Shown: positions 1 to 9,360, counted from the stretch's first letter. The stretch: 64,000 nt of DNA from an uncultured Lachnospiraceae bacterium (GCA_905233695.1 CAJODN010000006.1:1-64000), one strand, 5' to 3'. Translations and numbers: made by a program. Notes: generated by a model not told the origin, from the letters alone.

Positions 1-356
1 GCACGTGTGAACAGATTCTCTGAACCGTTATTAACAATAAAGAAATTGGTATTATTAGAATCAGTAAGCTTAATATCAAGTGCCTGACCTGTTGATTGTG
101 CGGCACCTGCAGCTGTAATACTAACCTTAGTTGCACCACTTTGAACACCGAGACCTATCTGGTTGGCATTCTTACCACCTGTAGTGGCAGTCGCACCTGA
201 TGCACCCGATGTTGTCTGATACATAATATCAGCAAATGTGGTTGAAGAAGATTTAAAAGAAATAGTGTTGACATTGGCGATGTTATTACCAATAACATCC
301 ATCTTGGTCTGGTGAGTCTTAAGACCTGATACACCAGAATAAAGTGATCTCATCAT
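1..356 (-). CDS. flgE: Flagellar hook protein FlgE, N-terminal part (cut by window edge)
   Basis: Hook subunit that forms the flexible joint between rod and filament. Only the first 118 codons lie in the window. They show the rod/hook N-terminal signature: a LYSGVSGLK opening and VIGNNIANVNT at about residues 20-30, which forms the N-terminal helix shared by FlgB, FlgC, FlgE and FlgK. The start is one of two adjacent ATGs at 356 and 353, preceded by a GAGGAGG ribosome binding site at 366-372. That site lies in a hairpin (see the separate entry), so hook translation may be structurally controlled. It is the last flagellar gene visible here, downstream of flgD and the TIGR02530 gene as in other Firmicutes. 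The assignment is firm; the C-terminal length is unknown. Confidence 0.93.
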   Translation of the reverse strand, partial: MMRSLYSGVSGLKTHQTKMDVIGNNIANVNTISFKSSSTTFADIMYQTTSGASGATATTGGKNANQIGLGVQSGATKVSITAAGAAQSTGQALDIKLTDSNNTNFFIVNNGSENLFTR

Positions 357-361
357 AATAG

Positions 362-435
362 ACGTCCTCCTCTTAATTCGAGGAGCTGTGTAGGCCGCGT
401 CTGTCGGTCGGCGGCCATAACCTCCATAAGGTCCG
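362..435 (-). promoter_or_regulatory. Three consecutive hairpins before flgE; the last one covers its ribosome binding site
   Basis: The 80-nt gap between the TIGR02530 gene and flgE is GC-rich compared with its surroundings and holds three inverted repeats. These are ACCT/AGGT near 420-432, GGCCGC/GCGGCC at 393-398 and 411-416, and CTCCTC/GAGGAG at 367-372 and 380-385. In the minus-strand transcript the last pair base-pairs the flgE Shine-Dalgarno GAGGAGG with a CUCCUC just upstream, leaving a 7-nt loop. No T-run follows any hairpin, so terminators are unlikely. Translational tuning of hook protein or mRNA processing is inferred. Confidence 0.55.
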
Positions 436-436
436 G

Positions 437-832
437 CTATGCTATAACAGCTCCATCTATATTTGTAAATACGTTACCATTAGATTCTTCTTGATCTAAT
501 GCAGTTACTACTGTTTGATTAGGTACATTAACAATAAATGCTAACTGATCCATAATCACTAAGGAATCATTAATTCCTTTTTCCTCGGCCTTAACAATAC
601 CTGCCGAAAGCCTTTCGTTTTGCTCTTCCGTGAGCGAAATATTTCTTTCATCCAGTCGTCTGGTTGCATGCTTAGAGAATTTAACACCACTCTCTTTTGC
701 TAACCTCTGTCTTAATATGTTCTCGAAAGAATTAGTTACATCAGAAGATTTAAACGATTTATCAGCTTTACCTTGGAGATATGTGTCGGCAATCTGTTCA
801 ATTGAACCGAGGTTACTTACAATCTCACTCAT
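437..832 (-). CDS. Flagellar operon protein of the TIGR02530 family
   Basis: Small conserved protein (131 aa) found between flgD and flgE in many Firmicute flagellar operons. Its exact function is not known to me; its position suggests a role in hook assembly or export. The family core is visible as KFSKHATRRLDERNI followed by a VIMDQLAFIVNVPNQTVVTALD segment near the C-terminus. The reading frame is open further upstream to a GTG at 862, but the ATG at 832 is chosen because a perfect GGAGG lies 8 nt before it (841-845). Upstream flgD ends at 870. Confidence 0.85.
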   Translation of the reverse strand: MSEIVSNLGSIEQIADTYLQGKADKSFKSSDVTNSFENILRQRLAKESGVKFSKHATRRLDERNISLTEEQNERLSAGIVKAEEKGINDSLVIMDQLAFIVNVPNQTVVTALDQEESNGNVFTNIDGAVIA

Positions 833-869
833 AAGCTTATCCTCCATCTTCATAATTAACACTTCTATA

Positions 870-1517
870 TTATTCTTCGGTCACTTCCGCGCTAGACTTT
901 AGCGAATTAATTCTTTTTTCAAGGTCTTCCAATGTCTTGTAAGAATCTTCACTTATGAATTGCTTCTGATAGCTATCCATTGAGTCGTATAGATTTCTTA
1001 CAGCCTTAACCTTATCTTCATCTTGAAGTGATACTGTCTGAAGATTAGGAAGCTTTGTTATAGCGTCTTCGAACGATTTAGTAAGCATCATTGCGTTGTA
1101 GTATGTCTCGTCTGCTACTGTCTCTATATCGCTTACCTTGTATAATCCGTCATTTACCGATACGTAATATCCGTCATCCTTCTTCTCTAAGAAATCAACC
1201 TTACCTGATATGTATTGTTGATTACCTGATGAATCGGTTGTATTTAAAATTACATATTTACCTACATAATTGGCAGCGGATATATCATCCATCTTTTCCT
1301 GAACATTCTGCGTTGCCTCAATCTGTGTGAAGTTTGCAAGTTCTGTTACATATTCGGTATTGGTTGTAGGCTCTAACGGATCTTGGTATTTCATTTCCGC
1401 AACCAACAGTTGAAGAAACATATCCTTGTCAAAGTTGTTCTTGGCCGTAGCATCGTTCTTATTGGCGTTAGCATCTTTAACAACCTGACCGTCTTTAATC
1501 TCTTGTATTAATGCCAT
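870..1517 (-). CDS. flgD: Flagellar hook cap/assembly protein FlgD
   Basis: Scaffold that caps the growing hook and directs FlgE subunits into place before being displaced. The FlgD N-terminal region is clear at residues 28-70, with FLQLLVAEMKYQDPLEP and then EYVTELANFTQIEAT. The rest (about 100-215) is a lower-complexity helical extension rather than the classical Ig-like C-terminal domains, which is common in Clostridia. ATG at 1517 follows an AGGAG site. The gene sits between fliK and the TIGR02530 gene, matching the usual fliK-flgD-flgE order. Confidence 0.94.
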   Translation of the reverse strand: MALIQEIKDGQVVKDANANKNDATAKNNFDKDMFLQLLVAEMKYQDPLEPTTNTEYVTELANFTQIEATQNVQEKMDDISAANYVGKYVILNTTDSSGNQQYISGKVDFLEKKDDGYYVSVNDGLYKVSDIETVADETYYNAMMLTKSFEDAITKLPNLQTVSLQDEDKVKAVRNLYDSMDSYQKQFISEDSYKTLEDLEKRINSLKSSAEVTEE

Positions 1518-1529
1518 CTTAACTCCTTT

Positions 1530-3149
1530 CTAAGCCTGAAGACTCATTGTGTTACCTCTGTCTCTCATCATCTGTGCCATGAGCTTATCGTCTTCTGACA
1601 TAAGTCCTTGCATCTCGTCGAGGTTATTTAAGTTAATGCTTATAGGCTTTCTTGTCTTAGAGGCTTGTTCTTCTTGTTGTCTTGCCTGCTCTTCTTGCTG
1701 ATGCATTCCTTCTTCAAGGTTCTTCTCGAATTCGTGAGTTGCAACCGATACTTCAACAGCTTCAACCTTGATTCCGGCTTTGTTAAGATTCTCCTTAAGT
1801 GCAACCATTTGATTCTCTAAGGCTTCCTTAACGATTTCATTCTCAGTCATAAGTTGAGCTTTCAAGTTGCCTTCCTTAGAAGATACATTAAGATAAATCT
1901 TACCGAGAGATTCGGGATTAAGAATCATCTCAAGAGTTGTGGATTCGCCCTCAAGATTAACTCTTGCAGCTTCGGCAATCTGACTTATCATACTCATTGT
2001 CTGGAAACGACTGATAACCGGTCTTGCTTCCGGAGTAGTTTGAACCTGAGCTTCAGGATTCTGATTGTTAACCACAACGTTCGCTTCAAGTTGTCCGGGA
2101 TTATTATCGTGTCTTTCGTGTCCCTTGAAGTTACTGTGACTCTGAGCGTCTGAAGACTGTTTTACTGTAAATGTCTTATCGTTAGCGTTGTCTGTGTCAG
2201 TCTTAACTGTCTCATCAGAAGTCTCAGTGTTCTTAGCCTTAACGTCCTTGGAAGTCTCATTAACGATAACCTTAACGCCCTCTGTAGGCTCTTCTTCTGA
2301 CTGCGATACATTCTGTACTAATGATTCATTAGCCTCCTTGGTAATCGGTGCAGTCATCTTAGAATCTGAAGCCTTTGATACTGCTTCTTCAAGAACTACA
2401 GGATCAACTTCTGCCATCTTCCCTTCTGTCATTTCCTTGGGAATCTCAATACTACCTTTAGTCAGGGGCTCAATCTCCTTAATTACAGGGGCTTCCATCT
2501 TGGCTTCTGACATAGCTTCTGTTGCCAAATCTCTGACTGTAGATAATGCATCAGACAGTTTCTCGTCAAGCACCAATGAAACGCTATCCTCTACATCCGC
2601 AACTTCTACCATAAGCTCCGTTACCTGCTTGGGACTTAAGAGATCTGCAAATGTGATACCCATATCCTGCATTACGTTCTCAAGTTCTTCTTCTGTGATG
2701 TCAAGCGCTGTAGCAAGTACATCCTTTACTTCGCTTTGGAAGTTACTTAGGATATCATTAATCAGTTCTGCAACTTCTGCCGGGATTTCTTCGACTTCTA
2801 CAGTGTCAGTCATGGCTTCGTTTGTGTCGTTTATAACAGCTGCATTTTCTTTCGGTTCGTCTTTTGACTTAACTTCTGTCTTAGCTGTCTCTTTCTTTAC
2901 GTCTGTCTTAGTAGTCGAAGCTTTGTCAGCGTCGCCTGAAGACTTACTACTCTCAGCCTTATTAGTCATTTTCTTGTCCGAAGTATCAGCACTTACTTTC
3001 TTTGTGTCGGATGCAACATTCTTATCAACTCTGTCGACATTCTTATTCATAACATCTACGAAGCTGTAAGGATTCTTGTCATCTTTAGCAGGCGCTTTGG
3101 TGTTAACCGTTACATTGGGACTTACAATTGTAACATTTCCACTTGTCAT
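1530..3149 (-). CDS. fliK: Flagellar hook-length control protein FliK
   Basis: Molecular ruler and export-specificity switch of the flagellar type III system; 539 aa. The N-terminal two thirds are low-complexity, rich in K, T, S, D and E, as expected of the extended ruler part. The conserved C-terminal domain covers about residues 385-480, with LEMILNPESLGKIYLNVSS and QMVALKENLNKAGIKVEAVEV, which match the Flg_hook domain that contacts FlhB. A Gln/Glu-rich segment follows it. ATG at 3149 is preceded by AGGAGG. The repetitive codon use produces long spurious Ser-rich frames on the other strand. Confidence 0.93.
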   Translation of the reverse strand: MTSGNVTIVSPNVTVNTKAPAKDDKNPYSFVDVMNKNVDRVDKNVASDTKKVSADTSDKKMTNKAESSKSSGDADKASTTKTDVKKETAKTEVKSKDEPKENAAVINDTNEAMTDTVEVEEIPAEVAELINDILSNFQSEVKDVLATALDITEEELENVMQDMGITFADLLSPKQVTELMVEVADVEDSVSLVLDEKLSDALSTVRDLATEAMSEAKMEAPVIKEIEPLTKGSIEIPKEMTEGKMAEVDPVVLEEAVSKASDSKMTAPITKEANESLVQNVSQSEEEPTEGVKVIVNETSKDVKAKNTETSDETVKTDTDNANDKTFTVKQSSDAQSHSNFKGHERHDNNPGQLEANVVVNNQNPEAQVQTTPEARPVISRFQTMSMISQIAEAARVNLEGESTTLEMILNPESLGKIYLNVSSKEGNLKAQLMTENEIVKEALENQMVALKENLNKAGIKVEAVEVSVATHEFEKNLEEGMHQQEEQARQQEEQASKTRKPISINLNNLDEMQGLMSEDDKLMAQMMRDRGNTMSLQA

Positions 3150-3215
3150 ACGATTCCTCCTTTCTTCATTATTTAGTTTTTATATAACATTTCCATAAGG
3201 AAATAGTTATCATAA

Positions 3216-4040
3216 TCACGGTTCCATAATCTTGGTAACCTGAGCCGCAGTATTCGCATCCATTGCACCAAGAATCTTGCCTCGGCTCTGTGCATCCATA
3301 GCCAAAAGGATCTTCGCTACCAATCCGAGATTATCCGTCATAGTATCGAATATCTTGGCAGCCTGTGCCGGCTTCATATTGGAATAGGTGCTTGCATACT
3401 GTTTTACTTGCTCATCTTGAGTTGTCTGGTTAACCACTTGTTTATAGATAGCCTCTGCGTTAGCGGGCTGAATGGACTCATAATACTTCTTATATTCAGT
3501 TATATCGGGCGCTTTGTCCGAAAAAACAACCTCTTGATAGAATTTTTCTTTCTCTTCTTCGAATTTCTGCTGATTCTCCTTATATGTCCTAAGCTCTATA
3601 GCCTGCGCCTCAAGCTCAGCAAGGTGTGCGCTGTCAACACCTCCGGCTGCCTTCGCCGCCGCAAGCTCAGCTTCCAATTCCTTAATACGCTTTACAGCCT
3701 CATCAACGGAAGAGAAATTGTATTGCTTATCCTCCTCCGCATATTCGTCAACTTCGGGAAGTATCTTATTGATTACCGGGACATTCTTAAGGACAGGATA
3801 AAGCACAGTGGAGCCAAATCCACCTACATCCATCTTGATTAAAAGCACGAGGATTGCAACCCAGATTAGGAATATAATAATTGCAACAAGAACAACTAGA
3901 CCTTTACCGCTCCCTTCATCCTCGTCTTCTTCGCCTTCTTCACCTTTTTTCTTCTTCTTTTCTTCTTTCTCTTTCTTCTTCTGAGCCTTCTTCTCGGCCC
4001 TTTCTTTCTTCTTTTGTTCTTTCTTATCTTGATCTGCCAT
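3216..4040 (-). CDS. YlxF/MotE-like flagellar operon membrane protein
   Basis: Bitopic membrane protein (274 aa) in the position of ylxF between fliJ and fliK. It begins with a very basic and acidic stretch (residues 1-45, Lys/Glu-rich), followed by one membrane segment at about 47-69 and a coiled-coil linker around 110-170. The C-terminal region at about 205-272 resembles the MgtE/MotE N-domain fold, with YSNMKPAQAAKIFDTM and ILGAMDANTAAQVTKIM. Proteins of this type are proposed to help FliK export or stator function; that role is inferred. Its ATG overlaps the fliJ stop by one base, implying translational coupling. Confidence 0.82.
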   Translation of the reverse strand: MADQDKKEQKKKERAEKKAQKKKEKEEKKKKKGEEGEEDEDEGSGKGLVVLVAIIIFLIWVAILVLLIKMDVGGFGSTVLYPVLKNVPVINKILPEVDEYAEEDKQYNFSSVDEAVKRIKELEAELAAAKAAGGVDSAHLAELEAQAIELRTYKENQQKFEEEKEKFYQEVVFSDKAPDITEYKKYYESIQPANAEAIYKQVVNQTTQDEQVKQYASTYSNMKPAQAAKIFDTMTDNLGLVAKILLAMDAQSRGKILGAMDANTAAQVTKIMEP

Positions 4041-4495
4041 TACTCTTCTCCATCCTCATTAGCATGATATGTATAACTGACAAGCTCGTCAGTAATCTTA
4101 TTCTCTTCCGCGTTAAGCTCCTGCTTGAATTCCTCGAATGCCTTTTCCTTAAGATTCTCGTGAGTCTTTCTGTCTTTCATAACGGCGTCGAGTCTCTGCC
4201 TTACTTCCTCCACCTTTTTCTCTGCCACATGGACATTAATCATCTGGTCTCTTATAAGAACCTTCATAACTTCGATTGCTTCCTTCGTCCTGTGAATCTC
4301 TTTAAAGTCAAGATCGCCCACTGATTTCTCCTTAAGAGTTCTCTCGTATCCGGCCCTTCTTATCATAAGGTCGGTAAGCTTGCTTTGCTCTTCTTGAAGG
4401 GCAAGATTCGCCTGACTGTACGCAATCTTCTCCTGACTCTCAATCTTCTCTTTGATGTCAAGGATGTTCTGCATCCTGTATCTGAATTTTGCCAT
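4040..4495 (-). CDS. fliJ: Flagellar export chaperone FliJ
   Basis: Soluble coiled-coil protein (151 aa) that binds the FliI ATPase and FlhA and helps load export substrates. The N-terminal MAKFRYRMQNILDIKEKIE is typical of FliJ, and almost the entire chain is heptad-rich helix with many E, K and Q residues. It overlaps fliI by one base upstream (TAATG) and the ylxF-like gene by one base downstream. Sequence conservation in this family is low, so the call rests on size, coiled-coil character, the N-terminal pattern and gene order. Confidence 0.9.
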   Translation of the reverse strand: MAKFRYRMQNILDIKEKIESQEKIAYSQANLALQEEQSKLTDLMIRRAGYERTLKEKSVGDLDFKEIHRTKEAIEVMKVLIRDQMINVHVAEKKVEEVRQRLDAVMKDRKTHENLKEKAFEEFKQELNAEENKITDELVSYTYHANEDGEE

Positions 4496-5796
4496 TATTC
4501 TCTGAATAATCCCTCTAATGTCTCTATTTCATCTTCGAAATCATACTTGGTATGCGTCTCTTGCATAAGGAATTCATTAACCTTATCTATCTTCTCTATT
4601 GCGTAGTCAATATTCTTGTTAGATCCGCTCTTGTAAGCACCGATATTAATTAAGTCTTCTGCCTCATTATAGGTAGCAAGCACATTCTTCATCTTACCTG
4701 CCGCAGCCTTATGCTCCCGTGATGCTATGGCTGACATTACACGGGATATGCTCTGAAGAACGTCAATTGCAGGATAATGATTCTTCTGTGCCAGCCTTCT
4801 GTCAAGCATAATATGTCCGTCGAGAATTGACCTTGCGGTATCGGTAATGGGCTCGTTAAAATCATCGCCGTCTACAAGAACGGTATAAAGCCCCGTTATA
4901 GAGCCCTTGTCGGAATTACCTGCGCGTTCTAAAAGTCTCGGCATCTCTGAATAAACGGAAGGCGGATAACCTCTCGTAACGGGCGGTTCACCGGAAGCCA
5001 GTCCGATTTCTCTCTGAGCCATCGAGAATCTCGTAAGGGAGTCCATCATAAGAAGGACGTCTTTCCCTTGATCTCTGAAATACTCGGCTATGGATGTCGC
5101 CGTCTTAGCCGCCTTGTTACGTATGAGCGCAGGCTTATCACTTGTCGCCACAACAACCACAGACCTAGCCATACCTTCAGGTCCCAAGTCGTTCTCCACG
5201 AATTCGCGAACCTCACGACCACGCTCTCCGATAAGTGCTATAACATTTACCTCAGCCTTGGTGTTCCTGGCAAACATTCCCATAAGGGTACTCTTACCAA
5301 CACCGGACCCTGCAAATATTCCGATTCTCTGTCCCTTTCCGACAGTGATAAGACCGTCAACAGCCTTAACACCGAGAGGCAGAATCTCCGATATTATCTC
5401 TCTGTCCATGGGATCGGGAGGTGCCGCTTCCGCAGGGTACTCTTCCGTAAGCTCAAGTATACTTCCGTCGTCTATTCTTCCTACACCGTCTATGGTATGA
5501 CCAAGAAGCTCGTCACCTACGGGAATCGAAAGGGGCTTACCGGTATTCTCAACCATGCAACCCACGCCAACTCCCTCAACAGAGTCAAACGGCATAAGAA
5601 GTAGGCTTTTATCACGAAAGCCTACTACCTCTGCCATAATACGTTTACCGTCTTCTGCAATTATCTCACATAAATCATTAAGCTTGGCATCGGGCCCAAT
5701 TGATTCAATCGTAAGTCCTACGACCTTGGAGACCTTACCAAGCCTATCGAAATAAGTGTTATCAAGTAATGTGTAGTATTTTGAAGCGTCAATCAT
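4495..5796 (-). CDS. fliI: Flagellum-specific ATPase FliI
   Basis: Hexameric ATPase that energises early steps of flagellar type III export; 433 aa, the usual length. The N-terminal barrel (about 1-95) is followed by the catalytic domain with Walker A GSGVGKST at 163-170, the ALIGERGREV motif about 25 residues later, and Walker B DVLLMMDSLTRF near 245. The PPVTRGYPPSVY region matches the T3SS ATPase subgroup rather than F1-beta. ATG at 5796 has an AGGTG site just upstream. Part of the compact fliH-fliI-fliJ block. Confidence 0.97.
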   Translation of the reverse strand: MIDASKYYTLLDNTYFDRLGKVSKVVGLTIESIGPDAKLNDLCEIIAEDGKRIMAEVVGFRDKSLLLMPFDSVEGVGVGCMVENTGKPLSIPVGDELLGHTIDGVGRIDDGSILELTEEYPAEAAPPDPMDREIISEILPLGVKAVDGLITVGKGQRIGIFAGSGVGKSTLMGMFARNTKAEVNVIALIGERGREVREFVENDLGPEGMARSVVVVATSDKPALIRNKAAKTATSIAEYFRDQGKDVLLMMDSLTRFSMAQREIGLASGEPPVTRGYPPSVYSEMPRLLERAGNSDKGSITGLYTVLVDGDDFNEPITDTARSILDGHIMLDRRLAQKNHYPAIDVLQSISRVMSAIASREHKAAAGKMKNVLATYNEAEDLINIGAYKSGSNKNIDYAIEKIDKVNEFLMQETHTKYDFEDEIETLEGLFRE

Positions 5797-5817
5797 ATGT
5801 CACCTGTTATAAGTCTG

Positions 5818-6699
5818 TTAAATGCTAAGCGCCCTTAAATCCTTAATAAAATTATCAAGTTCAACTCCTATACTGCAGTCAATGATACCGCCATCGCATT
5901 CAATAATGCATTTATCATCTGTAAGGAGAGGATCCATTATGATATCGAGGTCAACGTTCTCTCCCACCTTTTCCTGGAGCATATCTTTATTCTCTGTAAG
6001 GTAGTCTTTATTCTTCTCGTTAACTCTTATAAGGAGTGTCTTAGAACTCTCAATGTTAGCTATCGCATTTTCACATAGATGAAGAAGAATCTCCTTCTTA
6101 TCTCCGAACTCAATCATGAATACCTTACTCATTATGTCGCAGATAACATCAAGAACCTCCTTCTCCATCTCTATTTCTTTATCAATGTATTCCTGTCTAA
6201 TCTTCTCTATCTCGGCATTCATCTCGGCCTTGGCGGCATCTATCTCACCCATAGCCATAGCCTGTCCCATATCATAGCCCTGCTTCTGACCTTCCTTAAT
6301 GGCCTGCTCCTTCATCGACTCGGCAGTCTCCGTTGCACCCGCCATTATCTCATCGGCTCTTGCATTAGCTTCCGCTATGATATTATCAGCTTCATTCCTG
6401 GCTTCTTCTATGAGTTCATCGGGAATGACACTGGGAAGCGCAGCATCTTCCTCGTCACCGTCTAAGTCTTCGAATATACCGTCTAAGGCGTTATTCTGGC
6501 TGTTCTCATATTCCTCCCTTTCTTCGGGAGTCATATTATCGATTCTCTCTTGTTCTTTTCTTTTACGAAGCTCTTCCTCTTTCTTACGAAATTCGTTAAT
6601 CTTCTCTTCAACAAGATCATTGGAATCTATTTCTCTGGTAGTTCCGCTTTCATTCTCGAATATAGTGAAAAATGACTTTAATACATTCTTATTAGACAA
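5818..6699 (-). CDS. fliH: Flagellar assembly protein FliH (export ATPase regulator)
   Basis: Peripheral stalk-like regulator of FliI that tethers it to the C-ring; 293 aa. The N-terminal half is charged coiled coil. A segment with many small residues (GQKQGYDMGQAMAMGE, about 155-170) matches the GxxxG repeat region of FliH. The C-terminal 100 residues resemble V/F-type ATPase E/delta subunits. The start is a TTG at 6699 overlapping the end of fliG by 8 nt, with GGAGGTGA upstream inside fliG; an unusual start codon, but no good ATG is near. Position and C-terminal pattern support the call. Confidence 0.88.
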   Translation of the reverse strand: MSNKNVLKSFFTIFENESGTTREIDSNDLVEEKINEFRKKEEELRKRKEQERIDNMTPEEREEYENSQNNALDGIFEDLDGDEEDAALPSVIPDELIEEARNEADNIIAEANARADEIMAGATETAESMKEQAIKEGQKQGYDMGQAMAMGEIDAAKAEMNAEIEKIRQEYIDKEIEMEKEVLDVICDIMSKVFMIEFGDKKEILLHLCENAIANIESSKTLLIRVNEKNKDYLTENKDMLQEKVGENVDLDIIMDPLLTDDKCIIECDGGIIDCSIGVELDNFIKDLRALSI

Positions 6700-7702
6700 C
6701 TAAATCGTCACCTCCACCACGTGAAATAACAATATCACCTTGATCTTCAAGCTTTCTTATAATACCAACGATAATCTGCTGTGATTCTTCTACGTCCTTC
6801 ATACGTACAGGACCCATATATTCCATATCTTCCTTAACCATCGTAGCAAGACGAGAAGACATATTCCTGAATATACAGTTCTGAACCTCTTCGTTGGCAC
6901 CCTTAAGAGCCTTGGCAAGCTCACCGTTATCAACATCACGAAGCACTCTCTGAATTGCTCTGTCGTCAAGCAACAAGATATCCTCGAATACGAACATTTT
7001 CTTACGAATCTCTTCAGCAAGTTCAGGCTCTTCAATCTCAAGAGCTTCCATGATTCTCTTCTCAGTTCCTCTGTCAACGGCATTAAGTATTGATACGATT
7101 GCATCAACACCACCGGCAATAGTGTAATCCTGATTAATAAGAGAAGAAAGCTTACGCTCAAGTACTTTCTCAACTTCCTTGATGACTTCCGGACTTGTTC
7201 TGTCCATAAGTGCAATTCTTCTTGCAACATCGGCTTGCATCTCAGGATTAAGGGCACTAAGTATCATAGAGGATTGCGACGCAGACAAATATGATAAGAT
7301 CATTGCAATGGTCTGAGGGTGCTCATCCTGAATAAAGTTAAGAACCTGTCCGGGCTCAGTCTTCCTGATGAACTCGAAAGGTCTAACCTGAAGAGACGCA
7401 GTAAGCTTGGTGATGACATCATGTGCTTTCTCATCACCAAGTGCATTCTCCAAGAGCTCCTTAGCATAACCGATACCACCTTCGGCAATGTATTGCTGCG
7501 CAAGACATACCTGATAGAATTCTTCTATTACTTCATCCTTAACCTCAGGTGAAATACTTCTTGTATTGGCAATCTCTAATGTTAATTCTTCAATTTCGTC
7601 TTCTTTAAGGTGCTTGAATATATCGGCCGACTTCTCAGGTCCCAAGGAAATAAGAAGTATAGCCGCCTTCTGTACACCGCTTAAATCTTCAGTTGCGCTC
7701 AT
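6692..7702 (-). CDS. fliG: Flagellar motor switch protein FliG
   Basis: C-ring protein that couples stator rotation to the rotor and takes part in direction switching; 336 aa from the chosen start. It shows the N-terminal GVQKAAILLISLGPEKSADIFKHL, the central QTIAMILSYL armadillo region and the C-terminal torque helix region with charged residues (FEDILLLDDRAIQRVLRDVD). The frame is open to a TTG at 7714, but the ATG at 7702 lies just after the fliF stop and matches the family N-terminus, so it is used. Clearly part of the fliF-fliG-fliH run. Confidence 0.97.
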   Translation of the reverse strand: MSATEDLSGVQKAAILLISLGPEKSADIFKHLKEDEIEELTLEIANTRSISPEVKDEVIEEFYQVCLAQQYIAEGGIGYAKELLENALGDEKAHDVITKLTASLQVRPFEFIRKTEPGQVLNFIQDEHPQTIAMILSYLSASQSSMILSALNPEMQADVARRIALMDRTSPEVIKEVEKVLERKLSSLINQDYTIAGGVDAIVSILNAVDRGTEKRIMEALEIEEPELAEEIRKKMFVFEDILLLDDRAIQRVLRDVDNGELAKALKGANEEVQNCIFRNMSSRLATMVKEDMEYMGPVRMKDVEESQQIIVGIIRKLEDQGDIVISRGGGDDLVV

Positions 7703-7704
7703 TT

Positions 7705-9306
7705 CTATCCCCAATCGTCGTTAAGCCAGTTACGAAGCAGTGTTGCCACTGCATCCGGCCGTTCGTCTACGAATTTCTCAATAAGAAGTCTTGCTTCTGA
7801 TTTCTCATTATAACCGATATCTTCCAGCTCTTCTTCTTGATTCTGAATGAGTTCCTCAATAGTGATCTCTTCTTCGACTTCTTCTTCCTTATCCTTACGA
7901 AGTGTTCTGAATACAACAAATGCAAGAAGAATGAATATAAGAAGCGCAAGAACCATCTCGATTATTGTTCGAAGATTAAGTCCAAGACCACTAGACGGCT
8001 GGAACATAGGAACGTTGTAAGCCGTCATTGAGATATTCTCCTGAGCAATACCCGTTGCACGAGAGACGCTTTCAAGCATCTCATCATCAACCTCTGCCCT
8101 CTCAACATCACTGTTCTCGGCCTCGAATTCCTCGAAGGACTGGTCGTCAAGCTCGCCGGTCTCCTTCATCTGATCTTCATTATATATGACAAATCGTTTT
8201 GCCACAACAGAAATCGTAGAATTCTCAAGATCGATTGCACCTACTTCTCTATCTGTAGTCGTTATCCTCTCACTGGGGAGATAATCCTCGGTAACGTCAG
8301 ATGTAGTTGAGCTGCTGACATTATTATCATCGATAACGTAAGTCGTATCGTTGTCATTATTGTCGGTACCCGGAACACCTCCGACTCCCGATGTTGATTC
8401 GGATGTGGATTCAGATCTTGAATCAAGGTATCCCTGTGTCTGATCGTCATTCAAGTAATAATTATAATCAACCTCATTAACCTTATCGAAGTTCATATTA
8501 AGGTTAGTTGCAACCTTAACGTCGTCATACATCTGGGAACCAAGGAGCACATCCTTAACTCTCTTGGATACGGCATTACTTGCTTTCTCTCTGGCACTTA
8601 AGTTAGATGATGCCGTTCCCGCACCGGATGCTGAATCTCCGCCGGAGAACAGAACCGTTCCGTCGGAATCCAAGATAACAATATTATCGGTAGTCTTATT
8701 ACCGAGTCCGGTGGCTACATATTGCGCAATACCTGCGGCAACGTCTTCTTCCATCTTCATTCCGGGCTTCATATGAAGGATTACGTTAGCGTAGCTTTCT
8801 TCCTTCTTAGAACTCATTGTGCCGTCATTATCGGGGATATTAAGAGTAACTTCGGCGCTCTCCACATTATCAAGAGCCGACAGGTCTTTTGCGAATTTCT
8901 CTTCTAAGTATAGCTTATACTTCTTCTCCTTATCGGCTTCAGTGGTACTGAAACTTCCGTCGATAACGTCGCTGATACTATAACCGGCGGCCGGAATGTT
9001 GTTGGTTCCGAGAAGAATATTGGCATTGGATTGATCCTCCTCTTTAACCATATAGGTCATTCCATCCTGAGATGTCTGGTATTCTATATTGTCACCCTCC
9101 AGAAGTTCCTTAACAGTGGACGCCTGCTGTGCAGTTGTACAGCTTATTAGCGTAACCCATGTCGGTCTTGTAACAACATACGCCAAAATAACCAGTGCAA
9201 CTATTACTATGGCTGTCGCACTGATTATGATAGCTTTCTGCTTGGTTGTGAATTTCAACCACCATTCTTTAATTCTTGTTAAAATGTTTTGTATCGCTTC
9301 CGGCAT
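7705..9306 (-). CDS. fliF: Flagellar MS-ring protein FliF
   Basis: Integral membrane protein forming the MS ring, the base on which switch, rod and export gate assemble; 533 aa. There are membrane segments near residues 24-46 and 440-465. The periplasmic ring-building domains lie between them (NANILLGTNNIPAAGYSISDV, then LDNVESAEVTLNIPD). An acidic C-terminal tail (EEEVEEEITIEELIQNQEEELE onward) binds FliG. Acidic, Ser/Thr/Asn/Asp-rich insertions near 300-345 are typical of the variable beta-collar. ATG at 9306 has a GGGGATG-type site. Separated from fliE by a structured 210-bp gap. Confidence 0.97.
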   Translation of the reverse strand: MPEAIQNILTRIKEWWLKFTTKQKAIIISATAIVIVALVILAYVVTRPTWVTLISCTTAQQASTVKELLEGDNIEYQTSQDGMTYMVKEEDQSNANILLGTNNIPAAGYSISDVIDGSFSTTEADKEKKYKLYLEEKFAKDLSALDNVESAEVTLNIPDNDGTMSSKKEESYANVILHMKPGMKMEEDVAAGIAQYVATGLGNKTTDNIVILDSDGTVLFSGGDSASGAGTASSNLSAREKASNAVSKRVKDVLLGSQMYDDVKVATNLNMNFDKVNEVDYNYYLNDDQTQGYLDSRSESTSESTSGVGGVPGTDNNDNDTTYVIDDNNVSSSTTSDVTEDYLPSERITTTDREVGAIDLENSTISVVAKRFVIYNEDQMKETGELDDQSFEEFEAENSDVERAEVDDEMLESVSRATGIAQENISMTAYNVPMFQPSSGLGLNLRTIIEMVLALLIFILLAFVVFRTLRKDKEEEVEEEITIEELIQNQEEELEDIGYNEKSEARLLIEKFVDERPDAVATLLRNWLNDDWG

Positions 9307-9360
9307 AATATCATCCCCTAAATTTCTTTTGCCTAAAACTACTATTCTATTATTTTTCCT

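Noticed and set aside
393..416. Rho-independent terminator between the TIGR02530 gene and flgE
   Set aside because: The GC-rich hairpin has no T-run on the minus strand, and flgE continues the operon.
2188..3069. A 293-codon Ser/Thr-rich open frame on the plus strand
   Set aside because: It is antisense to the low-complexity part of fliK; the Ser-rich composition results from reading Glu/Asp/Lys/Thr codons backwards. No ribosome binding site or family match.
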